Notes under the pieces: model-generated
What the model was told of the DNA's origin: nothing
What the model saw: only the letters and a program-made list of their open reading frames with translations
The model's database searches: none
Shown here: in pieces, positions 1 to 10,594 of the stretch
How the letters are laid out: every line of letters begins with the position of its first letter
How positions within the stretch are numbered: the first letter of the stretch is position 1
Made by a program: the position numbers and the translations under genes
Source of the DNA: Krasilnikovozyma curviuscula
Lineage: Eukaryota > Basidiomycota > Tremellomycetes > Cystofilobasidiales > Mrakiaceae
Reading direction: 5' to 3'
Assembly: GCA_014825775.1 (NCBI GenBank)
Contig: MVAQ01000172.1
Coordinates: forward strand, 1 to 46,648
Length of the DNA: 46,648 nt

Positions 1-437
<437 letters not shown>

Positions 438-1978
438 GCGTTTCGCTTGTTACCTGCTGGACTACGCGACCTGGCGAGCTGCCCAAGTGATGTCTTAATT
501 TCTTTAGATTAGCTGAATTGCTTGACCTTGTAGTGTTGTTCATCAGCAAGCCATGTATATAGTTTGATTCTTTGTTATGTATCCTATCCATCGCCTTTCA
601 TGACCTCACAAGCCTACTCACTGTTGCGCGCAAGACTTATGGTCAATCTTCCCTCTCTCATCCTGCTTCTGCGAATCTGATGTAAGCTGTGTTCTTTTGT
701 ATTCTTAAAATGTCCCATTGACTTCAAAGGAATTTGGCACCGGACAGTAGGTTGATGAAGTCCGCCAGTGGTGGTAAGTTGTGTTTACCTTTTCTCAAGA
801 GCCGAGTCCATGTTCGATTCGGCGCCATCTCACAAAGAGATGGTATAAAAATTGTTCTCTTGTGAATATCCTTCCAATGTACTGGTAAGAGATGGCTTGC
901 TTAATACCGGAAGTTTGAAGGTCTCTCAAACCTGAGGTCCCCTGTGTAAACCTAAGTGGGTAGGTTTTTTTCTTCCATCCTGTCTAGCATCAGGAACCAC
1001 CATCTATTCTTTTGAAATATTTACTATGAGTTCAACTAGTTTCCAGTTTACCACCTCACTTTCCTTGCATCTGCAGCCACTGTCCTTTCTCAAGACCCAA
1101 GTTACAGATTAGTCAGTACTCCGTTTTGGCAGGTGAGAATTCCCCACCAGCCCTATGACTGACGAATTCTTTCATCATAGTGGCATCTGAGAATGACAGG
1201 TGATTTTGTGCTTGTTTAGACAGGCTTTATGGAACAGATGTGTCGAGTCCACTTTCGTCTCTATCCCTCAGGCTAGCGGCTATGTACCCAAAGGAAAGCT
1301 CCTCGATGAGGTCCATCTCCATCTCTGAGTGCTGCACTATGCAACTCGCAGCTATAAGTACGCACTCTTCTACCTTTCGTTCAACGTACGAAGAGAGGCG
1401 CACAGGACGAAACAGTTGTATCGATGACACAGGAGACGAATAGAAGCGTTTGATCCCGCTTCAGCCCAGGGCATTTCCTAGACAGAGGACTCGATTCTGG
1501 AGGTATGCTCTCTTCTCCATCTCAATCTCATGGGTATCTGATTTAACAGCAAGGATCTGACGCACCTGTCTCGCATGGGCTGTATCGCGCTTTAGACGGA
1601 CACTAGAACGACACCAAGGCGAACCCTGGTGATAATACCTCTTCCCAGCGCTAGATTCCATCTTAAGATATGAAACTATATAGACCCACACTCTTGAGAG
1701 GTGTTCGTCGTACTCAATGGAGGTGCGTTGCATCTTCATCACATCTCAGTCTCAAATGTCGGTCGTGTCCTTGCTTGCGACATTGGTTCAGATTGCGAGC
1801 CCGTGTGTTTTGGGGCTCTTTTCTATCAGCCTGCCTTTCATCGCCAACTGAACTCCTTTTGTTTGCCGTTCTTCCAGTCGCGACCATGTGGCGGCATTAC
1901 TCCTCTAGATTTCTTTTGCTCCGCCGAGCGAGATTCAAAGTTTTCGAGCACCCAACTCACACTCAGCCTTTCCCAACA
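438..1978. other. 1.5 kb without a confident gene
   Basis: I recognise no protein family or tRNA here. Several short stretches look like spliced exons on the plus strand. One ends at about 1131 before a GTGAG donor; it is followed by a CTGAC branch-like site and a CATAG acceptor near 1180. A further open stretch runs at about 1260-1420. Stops interrupt any long reading frame, and minus-strand frames at 1227-1430 and 1461-1742 are equally open. Two small hairpins are visible: a perfect 7-bp stem at 825-843, and a 6-bp stem at about 947-966 followed by a run of T. This could be a non-coding transcript, a decayed gene, or simply the H4 3' region plus the promoter of the SET gene. Confidence 0.4.
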
Positions 1979-3385
1979 ATGTCTGGCAAAGGAAAAGCTA
2001 CTGAACAATCCGTTGTCGAGGTCCTCCAGTCTGCTGAGAAATGGTTGGAAGACGAGGCCAACCAGGAGACCATTCTCGACTTGAGGAGAGGTGAGAGAGC
2101 AATTCCCTGACGATTTCTGTCTTGTTTCATTCTGACACAGTCACTCTACACATCCAGAGATGAGAGTTGCTTCCATGAAGAGCTCCATCAATGAGATGAT
2201 TGCTCAGAACGAACTCTACGAGAAGAGGAAGCCCGTTTTGGAGAAGATTCCCGGTTTCTGGGTAAGTTCTTCGGGCATCGAGTTCTCAGGTTCCTCCGGC
2301 TTAGCGAAAGAGACCTTGATACTTTCAGCTCTGTAAAATAATATCCGTATCTAGGTGTAGAGAGCTTACTGACGAAATTACCCGTCTCCCCAGGCTATGG
2401 CCATCTCTAGACACCAACGATGTAAGCTTCCCCCTGTTGTTCCTCCTTCCACCAAACCTGCTTACTTATTCACGTCTTTTGCTTGTCACTACAGTGGCCA
2501 TGTTCACTGCCAACCCAGGTTCGTTCAGCCGTACTCATGCGATTCTGCTCCTAAACGCGCCTCAAAATTTCTAACCACGTTCCGCCTGACGTTTATTGAT
2601 ATTTCGCATCATCTCTGAATTCACGTTCGTTCAACGAATAGGTGATCAGACCGCCTTGTCCTACCTTACTTCCATCGATTTGAAGAGGGCTACTGGACCA
2701 GTGACCGCCGCCGGAGTTGTTGATTACAGAAACTATGAGCTCATCTTCGTGAGTACCGATTCTCCCATCTCACTTTCTGGTATCCACGTACTGACAATCC
2801 CGTTTTCTCGGACAACACAACCAGACCTTCTCCGAGAACCCATACTTCACCAACAAGACGCTCACTAAGTCGTACACCCTCGCTGAAGAAGCCGCCTCCT
2901 CATCAGCCAACGCAGACGCTCTCCTCGACGACTTGCTCGAATTCGACGATACCCTCTTGGCTGGTTCCGTCACTACCATCGACTGGAAAGATGAGGCTCA
3001 CGATTTAATCAAGGAGGCTGCTAAGGACGCCGTGACCGGTGAAGCTGATGATGAAGATGACATTCTTGACCCAGGATCATTCTTCGCTTTATTCACCAAG
3101 GAGGAAGATGACTTCAATGTGAGTGACCTGTTCTGTTCTTTGAATATCCTTCGTTTTTGCCTCGGTCTCACTCGATGCTTTCTCGTCTCACAGGTTGGTG
3201 CTATCTTCCGTGATGAGCTGATCCCAAGCGCTCCAGAATACTTCGCTGGATTAGTCGAAGACAGTGATGATGATGGTGAGGGGGGTATGTTCTATGATGA
3301 AGATGACGAGGATGATGAGGATGACGAGGAGGATGAGATCGATCTCGAGGAAGATCTCCCACCAAAGAAGAAGTCCAAAAAGTAA
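1979..3385 (+). CDS. SET/NAP-family histone chaperone
   Basis: This is a nucleosome assembly protein of the SET/Vps75 branch, which binds H3-H4 or H2A-H2B and acts in nuclear chromatin assembly. Seven exons keep frame: 1979-2090, 2158-2261, 2394-2421, 2495-2518, 2642-2748, 2825-3118 and 3194-3385, giving 286 residues. The N-terminal part is the helical dimerisation region, ending near LEKIPGFW. The earmuff core follows with YLTSIDL and the family signature TFSENPYFTNKTLTK. The last 50 residues are almost all Asp/Glu and end in the basic, NLS-like PPKKKSKK. Length and acidic tail fit human SET. The start chosen is the MSGKGK codon; an in-frame upstream ATG at 1886 would add 31 Arg-rich residues. 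The histone chaperone lies next to a histone H4 gene. The family is firm, but SET versus NAP1 is less so. Confidence 0.9.
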
Positions 3386-3618
3386 ACTTAAAACAAAAAC
3401 GGTTCTTTATCCCGACATCTAGTTTCTGTTTCGATCATGTGTAACCTGTGGTCTTAATTATCTTTTTCCGCGATTTTCGCTTTTGGTTTTGTTTCTGCTT
3501 TCGACACAAAAGATTTGGTATGAACGCTACATGGTAGTCCATTGTTGTCGATTTATCACCTTACTGCCCTGATGACTTTGGAATAGCAGTTTCGTCACAT
3601 TGCAAGCTTCTATGGTCA

Positions 3619-4671
3619 TTAGAGGTTAATCAACCCAGACTTGTTGCTCCCACCGTTACCATTCGCGCCATTAGCAGCCTCGTTCCTCCAAACTCCAGCA
3701 TCGCTAGACAACGCTCTAGCATCCTCATCCACATCATCCTCGTCATCGATGGAGAACCTCCCTACAAGTCCATCTTCTTCGTCATCTTCCCTTGCGCTAA
3801 CTGCTGTGTAGCCTCGAGATGCCGAGCGCCATCGTGGAGCTGAATTACCACTTCTTTTGAATGGGTTGGAGAATTTGGGGAGATGGAAAGATGGGAATTT
3901 GATAGTGGGTAGAAGATCACGGCCTGATAGCTTGAGGATAAATCGGTTGTACAGCAAGGTTCCGAGGAAGTAGGCTAGAATGGCGAGGACGACTCTGGAA
4001 GGTGAAATTGAAAACCTTGTCAATGTAGAATTGGTGAAAAGATCCGAGAATGCGCTGCTCACAATCCACCAAGCACTAAAACAGCTCCCAGATTACCTAA
4101 GGCGGTGTGTCGAGCTTTCGGACACGCTTCAGGGGTCTTCCAATCTTTGATGGCGATGGAATCATCAGTTCCGATTACGAATGAATACAATTTGAAAATA
4201 AGAAAGAACACTCACCGAAGACAAAAGCACATGCCTTGGTATCAGCGCCCGGAGGGAGGGAAGCGGTGAGAATAGGACCTGACGAGGTCGTCGAGCACAC
4301 GAAATTGATAGCCGTGGAAGCGAGACCACCATCCAAACAAGAAGCACCTCCAGCAAATATCAGCTGAGGGTTTCCATTCGTTGAGAGAGAGAGATTCCCA
4401 AACTGGCCCAAGGAAAGATCGCCAGCCTCCGTCCTCATAAACCCTCCCAGGGTCTCAGTATAATCTATCTTCCAAGTTTCAGTGACGATTGGTCCACAGA
4501 CATTCAGTGAGAAGACGGTTCCAGAGGTCGAGGTGTAGGTATAATCCTCTCTGTGGATTGGAACAAGGCGCTCGTCAGTCTCGAAGCGAGCACGGACGGA
4601 CGGACGCCAGGTCCATACTCACTTGGAATTCGTTAATTTTGACAGGTCGAAGACTGAGCCAGTGACTTCGT
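3619..4671 (-). CDS. MRH-domain membrane receptor (Mrl1/Atg27-like), 5' exon unresolved
   Basis: This is a type I membrane protein of the mannose-6-phosphate receptor homology group, expected to cycle between Golgi and endosome/vacuole as a cargo receptor. Exons assigned are 4623-4671, 4216-4550, 4063-4144 and 3619-3994. The lumenal domain shows FDLSKL, LNVCGPI, GGASCLDGG, FVCS and FDWKTPEACP, the usual order of an MRH domain with paired cysteines. One membrane helix follows (GAVLVLGGLVVLAILAYFLG). The cytosolic tail carries YTAV, a YxxPhi-type sorting signal, and acidic clusters as in mannose-6-phosphate receptors. The signal peptide must lie in one or more upstream exons between 4672 and about 5150; I could not find a convincing one. 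The next gene upstream on the same strand is Zn2Cys6 factor 1. Confidence 0.8.
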
Positions 4672-5293
4672 CTGTAATAGAGCACTGTGACATGCTGTAC
4701 TAGCTCTCTAGGGTATATTGGGTATTTCGACAGGAATCGACTGTTGCTGTTTGCGGCAGCCTGTGCTGCTTCTTCCAACTTTCACCATCGCCCATGGGTC
4801 GGATGGTAACCCTGGGTCAAACCTCATTACCGTAGACCTCAGAACCAACATTTGACGATGACTCTTCTAGAAAACCGGTTGCGAAGCTGACCATATACCA
4901 GCTATATGGTCTATCAATATCTAACCCGAGCAGAAACGCAACTCATCATCTAACTTCACAGTCGGCACAAATTTCCGAACGTACGATTAATGAACCTTTG
5001 GTCTCAGACCTACCACATCCCAACAAAAAGGGTAGCTCAGCCTCATCGTCCACCCTTGGAACTGAACTCCAACCGGTCCGGCAGGCACTAGGATATGCAT
5101 ATGCCCCTTACCATTCCACCCGCTCAGTGTCTTCCTAGTAGCAACTAAATTTATTTGGTTTGTCGGAGCAGTGTTCTAAATCATTGTTGATGTATCAACA
5201 TAGACAAAGACGGGATTGCGGCGATGCTCGTTAGCATGGAGCACAAGAGAGGGAAGTGGTGTGTATAACAGAATAACAAGTACAAAAATAGTT
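4672..5293. other. Region holding the missing 5' exon and promoter of the MRH receptor
   Basis: Between the first exon I can assign to the MRH receptor and the stop codon of factor 1 there are about 620 bases. On the minus strand there are several possible short first exons, for example one ending in a GTAGGT donor near 5011 and one in GTAAGG near 5110. None gives a clean signal peptide in the required phase. No other gene is visible. Confidence 0.5.
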
Positions 5294-8200
5294 TCAGTTC
5301 TTTTCAGAGTCGTTAACGTTCAACGCCGCAAAATCTACCATGTGCTCCAAGAAAGTTGCTTGTGAGTTGCCGATATCTGAAAAGAAACGCAGGCCATTAG
5401 ATGAACTATTAGGAAAAAAAAAAGAAAAGGAAAAAGCGACGGACCAAAGATGGATCCCATACGTTTGAGAGCTAGGAGCATGACCTCGGTTTCAATTTCG
5501 ACGAGACTTATGTCCAAGCCAAGGTTCAAAAGACGTTGCGCCTCTTTAAGTAGCGTCCTAGCGGTCATGGTGAACGTAGATGCAACAAGGAAGTCTAGCT
5601 CTCCAACTGCAAACGAGGAACGAGGCAGTGAGTAGAAGCTCCTTCGGTAGTCTTATTGGTTTGAGACTTACAATCGTACTGAGCGATGCTGTTCACTAGG
5701 AAGACGGTCTGCTTGGCCGCCGCCAGAGCTTGTCCTTGACTACAAGAAGGCCACAGGTCCTCACTGTATAGCAGTTGGAGCGTCGCGTAGATGACAGTAT
5801 GTAGGGTAATAACTCTGAGAGAGGAGAGTCGGTCAGCGGAGAGAGAGAGAGAGAGAATTCAATGATGCAAGTTGCTCTCACCCTGGATGTATTCCTACCG
5901 TCGCCCTGTCGCTTCCACACCACGAGCCTTGATCTGTTCCACAAACATCCACACAACGTTCCAACCTAGGTATTCCACCTGAAACCTCAACCAACGGATT
6001 GCAGAATGCTGGAGGGATGCTGGCGATGAAGTTATTGAGGAAGGACCTGAGCTGTTGAATTTCTGGTGGAACAGAACTGCTGTTGCGATCGACAGACCCG
6101 TCGGTGGAATCAAATAGTTGGTCTCTCAGTGAGAGAAGATTGATTGGGTCGTACAATATGCTGGCTTTGTGGAAGATTAGGAATGCTTTGATCAGGACAG
6201 CAGAGAGGTTCTCCTCAGGATTAATATAACCTTTGCCCCGTTGGAACTGGTAGAGTGTTGTACGATGAGAATCGGTGACTGAGTTCGTCTCGAAAAGTTG
6301 AACTGGTACAGGAAGTGGAGTTTGAACAATATTCCAATCAATCAGCGTCGGGGAACCGTTGCACACTGACGAAACCCGGTCTAGACAGAACGCCATGTAG
6401 AATGTTTCGATCCTCTCCCTGCGCAAACGAAGAAAAGACCAGTGAGAAGACGAGCATTAACATGTGTAACGGTATCATTCACCATAAATCCACAGGATCT
6501 TTCACTTCCGGCACCATGTCAGCAAACCGCATTTTCAGAGACGCTATCGTGGGCATTTGTTGAGGAGCTGTCTTAGGACTGAGATGATGGCGATCTTGAT
6601 TGACTTTAGCGAAGACGGGACTATTGATTCTATGCATTCCAGATGTATGAATCAACCTCACAGTCAAAGCACCGAAGAGATGACCGAAGCGATAGAGTGC
6701 AAGGGAGGTGAAGAAGTGCCAGAGGATTACACCAGCCTGAATAACCTGAAGAATGCTGGTATTCTTCCTGCCTGTTGTAGCTCCATCCTCGAAGTGTTTC
6801 TTGGCCAAATCTAGGAAGCCTCGTTCCATAGCTCTGATGTGGGGGATGGGTGAGAATCGGGCACTGGTGGTGTACTTCAAGTGGCACAGGTAGAGGATTA
6901 GAATATAGTAACAGAGAGGAGCAACCGTAACTTACAATCGCATAGAGTAATGACGCATGAGGAACTTCTCCAGGCGGGCCACTGAGGGATGAAATGAAGC
7001 GAGGAATGTAAATGCAGCTCCCTCCCAGCTGGCGGCGCCGTGAGAGGAAGAGTTGAATGCTGTAACCAAAACATCAGTGACTGACACAACAAGTCAAATT
7101 TCTCCGACAGAAACTCACAGATGATCTCTTAAATCTTGAGGAAGACTCTGATCAGGCAGAAGTCCGTGCCCGTTCATCGAAGGTAGGTAGGTTCTCGCAG
7201 CAGACTCCACGTCAAAAAGCTGTTTGCTTCTCTCTTGGGCGCTGTGAGACAATAGCGAGTTATTAAACTGTTGCCAAGTCACTTTTCCCAAATTCTTAGA
7301 ATCTAAGCCCGGATTTGAGTGAATTTCTGGTGAGGCAGAGCTAGCCGCACCATTCGGAGCCGCTGACTTGGAAGAGGAGGTCGGAGGAGTTGTTGCTGAT
7401 GACGATTGGGAAAGGCTGAGGGGCGGGCTAGCTGATGCAGCGTTGAGAAAGTTGGAGAGTGGGTACGGGGGGAAGTCGGAGAAGGTAGCAGGGACCGTCG
7501 CTTGCAGCTGCTGTTGCAGTTGCTGATGCGACAAGAACTGGTTGAAGGGATTCTGGGTCGATGAGGATGCTTTTCGAGCCAGAAAATCTTCTTGAACCAT
7601 TTCCATCATATCTTTGGTTTCAAAGCTAGGCTGGAAATCTTCCATTAGCGCTGACAACTGACTAGGTTGAAAAGAAACAGGCGTCGCATCATTTGAAGGG
7701 TGGTAAGCTGACTGGGATGGATATGGCCATGTTGATGAAGACTGTGCTGGAGCCAATCCTGTACCAGAGCTCGAGGCTCCATCTTGTCCCATTAGTAGAG
7801 ATTCCAAGTTTGCTAAGCAAGGCAGCAAGGACAGTAGGTAATCGAGACCAGCATGAAGATTGTTAGCAACTAGACGTACCAATCTTTTCCTCAAGAGCAG
7901 TGACTCTATTCTTGGGCTTCAGTATTGCGTATTCACACTCGACTTTGTTCTGTTGAAGGATCAAGGGAGGAAACAAGCACGTCCAGCGTTAATTGAGCCC
8001 GTTCTCAAAGCAAGTCCATTGTAACTCACCTTCTTACAGACTTCACATCTAGGTTTTCCACCATCACTACACAATAAAAGAAGACGACGGGATAGATGCC
8101 TGTCAGTGCCATAAAAGCAACAATATTAACGAGTATCATGACAAATCTGCTCACCACTTCACTTTGCGCTTCCTACAAGTCTAAGGCACAAAGAAATATG

Positions 8201-8470
8201 TTATTTAAACCTCTAGATCAGAGTAAGATACGTCAGAGGTATTCAGCTTACCACACAAGCAGCACCTCGCCTCAGTGTCGGGCCGTCCTTCTTCGTCCCG
8301 CTAGACGAACGAATCGGTCCACCGCTGAACTCGTTTGAAGGAGGAGAGCCACTTTTACCATCTGAGTTTGAATCCGACATCTTCTCTCTCCTTTCCAAAG
8401 GGTGAGGGAGATCGTGTCCTGCGTCTGTGGGCGTTACTACGACACTTTCTGGCGCACTCGGTGTCCTCAT
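5294..8470 (-). CDS. Zn2Cys6 fungal transcription factor 1
   Basis: This is a fungal binuclear zinc cluster transcription factor, expected to bind CGG-type DNA in the nucleus. The cluster is split over several short exons between about 8250 and 7870. It reads CVTCRKRKVKC, then CDGGKPRC, EVC and KKNKVEC, a standard C-x2-C-x6-C-x6-C-x2-C-x6-C pattern, followed by a short coiled coil (VTALEEKI). A Ser/Gln-rich linker (about 7880-7115) leads to the fungal_trans domain in exons from about 7090 to 5878. The last exons end in FDIGNSQATF...NVNDSEKN with the stop at 5294-5296. Two starts are possible in frame: 8470 (MRTPSAPES) and 8380 (MSDSNSDG); I list the longer one. It is a paralogue of the factor at 30795-33859 over the middle and C-terminal regions. 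Its targets are unknown. Confidence 0.88.
5839..5856. repeat. (GA)9 microsatellite in a factor 1 intron
   Basis: Nine GA units in a row. On the coding (minus) strand this is a TC tract just upstream of an intron acceptor, so it doubles as the pyrimidine tract of that intron. Confidence 0.9.
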
Positions 8471-8765
8471 CAAGTTCGCCGAGCAAGCTTGAAACTGAGC
8501 TCTTGGCTCGCTGGAGAGGGGTAGGGATTGACAGTGCTATATTTGACTCCTGCTGACAAAAAATTGGCTTTATTTGGGACCTGTCGACAGCATTTCGTCC
8601 TTTCGAAGGTACGCTAGGATGCTTTGTTGTTCCTCGCAACATCTGCGCTTATTTATTATGCATGACACCTCCTCACCTCAGTGTCAAAAACAAAAGATCA
8701 AGGACTCATACGTATACCAAGATGACAATGACTCGTAGCGATGCCCACCACCGCTTCGTGGTCTG

Positions 8766-10136
8766 TCATGGCGCTCTATCAATTTCTCCGGATGCAGTAA
8801 CAAACAAGCCATCCTGACCTACACAGAAGTTGAAGCTGCTTTCCTTGACTTTGGCCTTCGTGTCCGGCGGCGGAACCCTGACGATTCCAACAAACGACTC
8901 CACGCTGGACTCGGCCACGTTCTCCAACCTACTCTTCTCCTGTTCTAACACCGCCTTTAGGTCCCTTCCTTGATGAATATCACAAAAAGGGCGATTGCCT
9001 TGCTGTTGGGATTTAATCAAGGTGATGTGTGCCGTGAGGGGTAAGATTCCTGATGGAAGTGGGCGAGCCCCTGTCGCATTTTGAGATTGTGTGGATGGGA
9101 GTGGGAATGGGGAGAACCATGGGCGAGGAAGATGTTGCTTGAATAGGATGGAAGACGTTGATATTGGGTAGAACGATTGTGTTGTAACGACACACAGTGG
9201 TGCGATCTTTTGTCGGATGTTAGTGAGGTTCGCTAACACTTCCTCGAACGGATGAGGCGTGGTAGTTGATTTTCTAGATGAATTTGGTAAAGGAATCTGA
9301 TGCTGTTCTTGTTCGTATCGGTCGTCCCAGTAGTTCTCCCCAATTCCGTCGATAGCCAGGAGACCAATCTCCACTTTACTCATATCCTCGTCGTTTTTGT
9401 GATGTGCCTCAACCTCGCCGAGCGCAATTGCAAGATCCAGAGTGGTATCACACCTCCAGATCCAGAGTTTGTCCCTCAGAAGAGTCTTAACAAACTCAAA
9501 AATCTCTTCCTTCAGTGGGACGCTAGTCTCGATCCAGTTCAGCATGTCAGGTGTCGCTTCGTAATTCTCGGTCGCAGCGACAGCCAAACGCTTCAGGATG
9601 TATTGAACCATGATATCCCTTAGTCTTAAAGTTGAGAAGCTGTACGTGAGGTCGAAGACGAGTGCTCCTGTCGAGAGGCCACCGAAGAGAGCAGAGAGGT
9701 CATACAAGCGCTTGGTGATCGGCGACGAGAGCATTTTGAATGTATGTTCTCTAGGTAAAATTCGAGTCATGACCATAAAGTAGAGCATAGATGTCTTTCC
9801 TGCGGTCGTTGAAAGATAGACAGCAGAAGAAGAGTTGTTAAATTCGGAATTGCTGGAAAACGAAACAAATTTGGCTTCCTCACCTGTTCCAGAAGCTCCC
9901 TGGAGCTCCAATAAAGCACCTCTAGGCAGTGGAGACTTGACTTTGGTGCCATTTGCGTTTGTTCGGGAGTGCGGGTTGAGGTTGAAGGAGGAGAGGACAT
10001 CGTCGAGCGGGTCAATCGACGTCGGCGTGGGAACGGCGATTTTACTCCTCAGATCATGGATGAAGGTGGATGCCTTGATGGTGGTGATTTCGGAGAGTAA
10101 AAGAGCAGCCATTTCTTCCTGAACGAGAACGATCAC
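8766..10136 (-). CDS. XRCC2-like RecA/Rad51-family repair protein
   Basis: This is a Rad51 paralogue of the XRCC2 type, expected to help load Rad51 in homologous recombination. Exons are 10136-9884 and 9799-8766, 428 residues. Splicing the 84-bp intron restores the Walker A loop GASGTGKTSML, which is preceded by GALLELQ as in XRCC2 (GDILEFHG). Further matches are ALVFDLTYSFSTLRLRDI (FIDTDYHFDMLRL in XRCC2), a Trp/Cys-rich strand (KLWIWRC), and a Walker B region GLLAIDGIGENYWDDR, close to LLILDSLSAFYWIDR of human XRCC2. Late regions carry VVTTQ, as in other RecA folds. The intron length is a multiple of three and has no stop, so the unspliced frame stays open. The start could also be the internal Met at about 10112, because a CAG just before it may be a 5' UTR splice acceptor. 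Confidence 0.82.
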   Translation of the reverse strand: MIVLVQEEMAALLLSEITTIKASTFIHDLRSKIAVPTPTSIDPLDDVLSSFNLNPHSRTNANGTKVKSPLPRGALLELQGASGTGEEAKFVSFSSNSEFNNSSSAVYLSTTAGKTSMLYFMVMTRILPREHTFKMLSSPITKRLYDLSALFGGLSTGALVFDLTYSFSTLRLRDIMVQYILKRLAVAATENYEATPDMLNWIETSVPLKEEIFEFVKTLLRDKLWIWRCDTTLDLAIALGEVEAHHKNDEDMSKVEIGLLAIDGIGENYWDDRYEQEQHQIPLPNSSRKSTTTPHPFEEVLANLTNIRQKIAPLCVVTTQSFYPISTSSILFKQHLPRPWFSPFPLPSTQSQNATGARPLPSGILPLTAHITLIKSQQQGNRPFCDIHQGRDLKAVLEQEKSRLENVAESSVESFVGIVRVPPPDTKAKVKESSFNFCVGQDGLFVTASGEIDRAP

Positions 10137-10254
10137 ATTGAGGAAGCAGGAAGTTTGCGGATTCGAGACTTCGTGGTTGTGGGCGCGTAGCTTAAGGACC
10201 AGAGGAACACCTGCACAATGGATGTCGCAAAACCGGAATCGCTAAAACTGGATA

Positions 10255-10560
10255 CTAGGGCTCTGAGGACAACGCTGATGATGTAATTGGCCATCTACTT
10301 CTTCGCCTTCCTTCTCTCGACGATCTCCACTCCTTTGCGAACGAAACTAGGTCTGTTTTCAAGTATTCACTATCATCACCAGGACAGTCATGGTAAGAAG
10401 CATGTCCGAAATCAACCATGAACGTATCATCGTCGAGTAGAGTGGAATTCCTGTGTTCCAAGTCTCGATGCAAGACGTTGCGAGAGTAAGGTCCGCGGAA
10501 CGCTTCAACGAGGGTGTCACTGACAATGATATAGCGTATCGTTTCATAACATGGTACCCA
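10255..10560 (-). pseudogene. Truncated protein kinase C-lobe remnant
   Basis: On the minus strand, directly after the tfb3 stop codon, one frame encodes a kinase catalytic segment: VLHRDLEHRN (catalytic loop HRDxxxxN), then FMVDFGHASYHD (DFG motif), then a stretch that could start the C-lobe (EYLKTDLVSFAKEW). A helix-like segment before HRD (VSDTLVEAFRGPYSRN) would correspond to helix E. No glycine loop or VAIK lysine can precede it, since the upstream DNA is the coding end of tfb3 in another frame. The frame stops at 10255-10257 after a low-complexity Arg/Ser tail. The most likely reading is a decayed copy of one of the expanded fungal kinase families. A spliced gene using upstream exons inside tfb3 is less likely. 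Confidence 0.55.
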
Positions 10561-10594
10561 GTCAATAAAACTCTCGTTCCGTGAAGCAGATCTC

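Noticed and set aside
810..830. tRNA-like T-arm (GTTCGATTC) near 811-821
   Set aside because: No matching acceptor stem, D-arm or anticodon arm can be built around it. The local pairing is a different hairpin.
1670..2110. A 146-codon open frame running into the SET gene
   Set aside because: Only its last part is the SET first exon. The upstream section has no domain and is most likely 5' flank; only the 31-codon extension is kept, as a minor finding.
9800..9883. An apparent 28-residue insertion in the P-loop of the XRCC2-like protein
   Set aside because: GTGAGG donor and CGCAG acceptor restore GTGKTS exactly, so it is an intron and not a protein insertion.
9300..10122. Plus-strand open frames opposite the XRCC2-like gene
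   Set aside because: They are antisense shadows of a well-supported coding sequence and show no domain.
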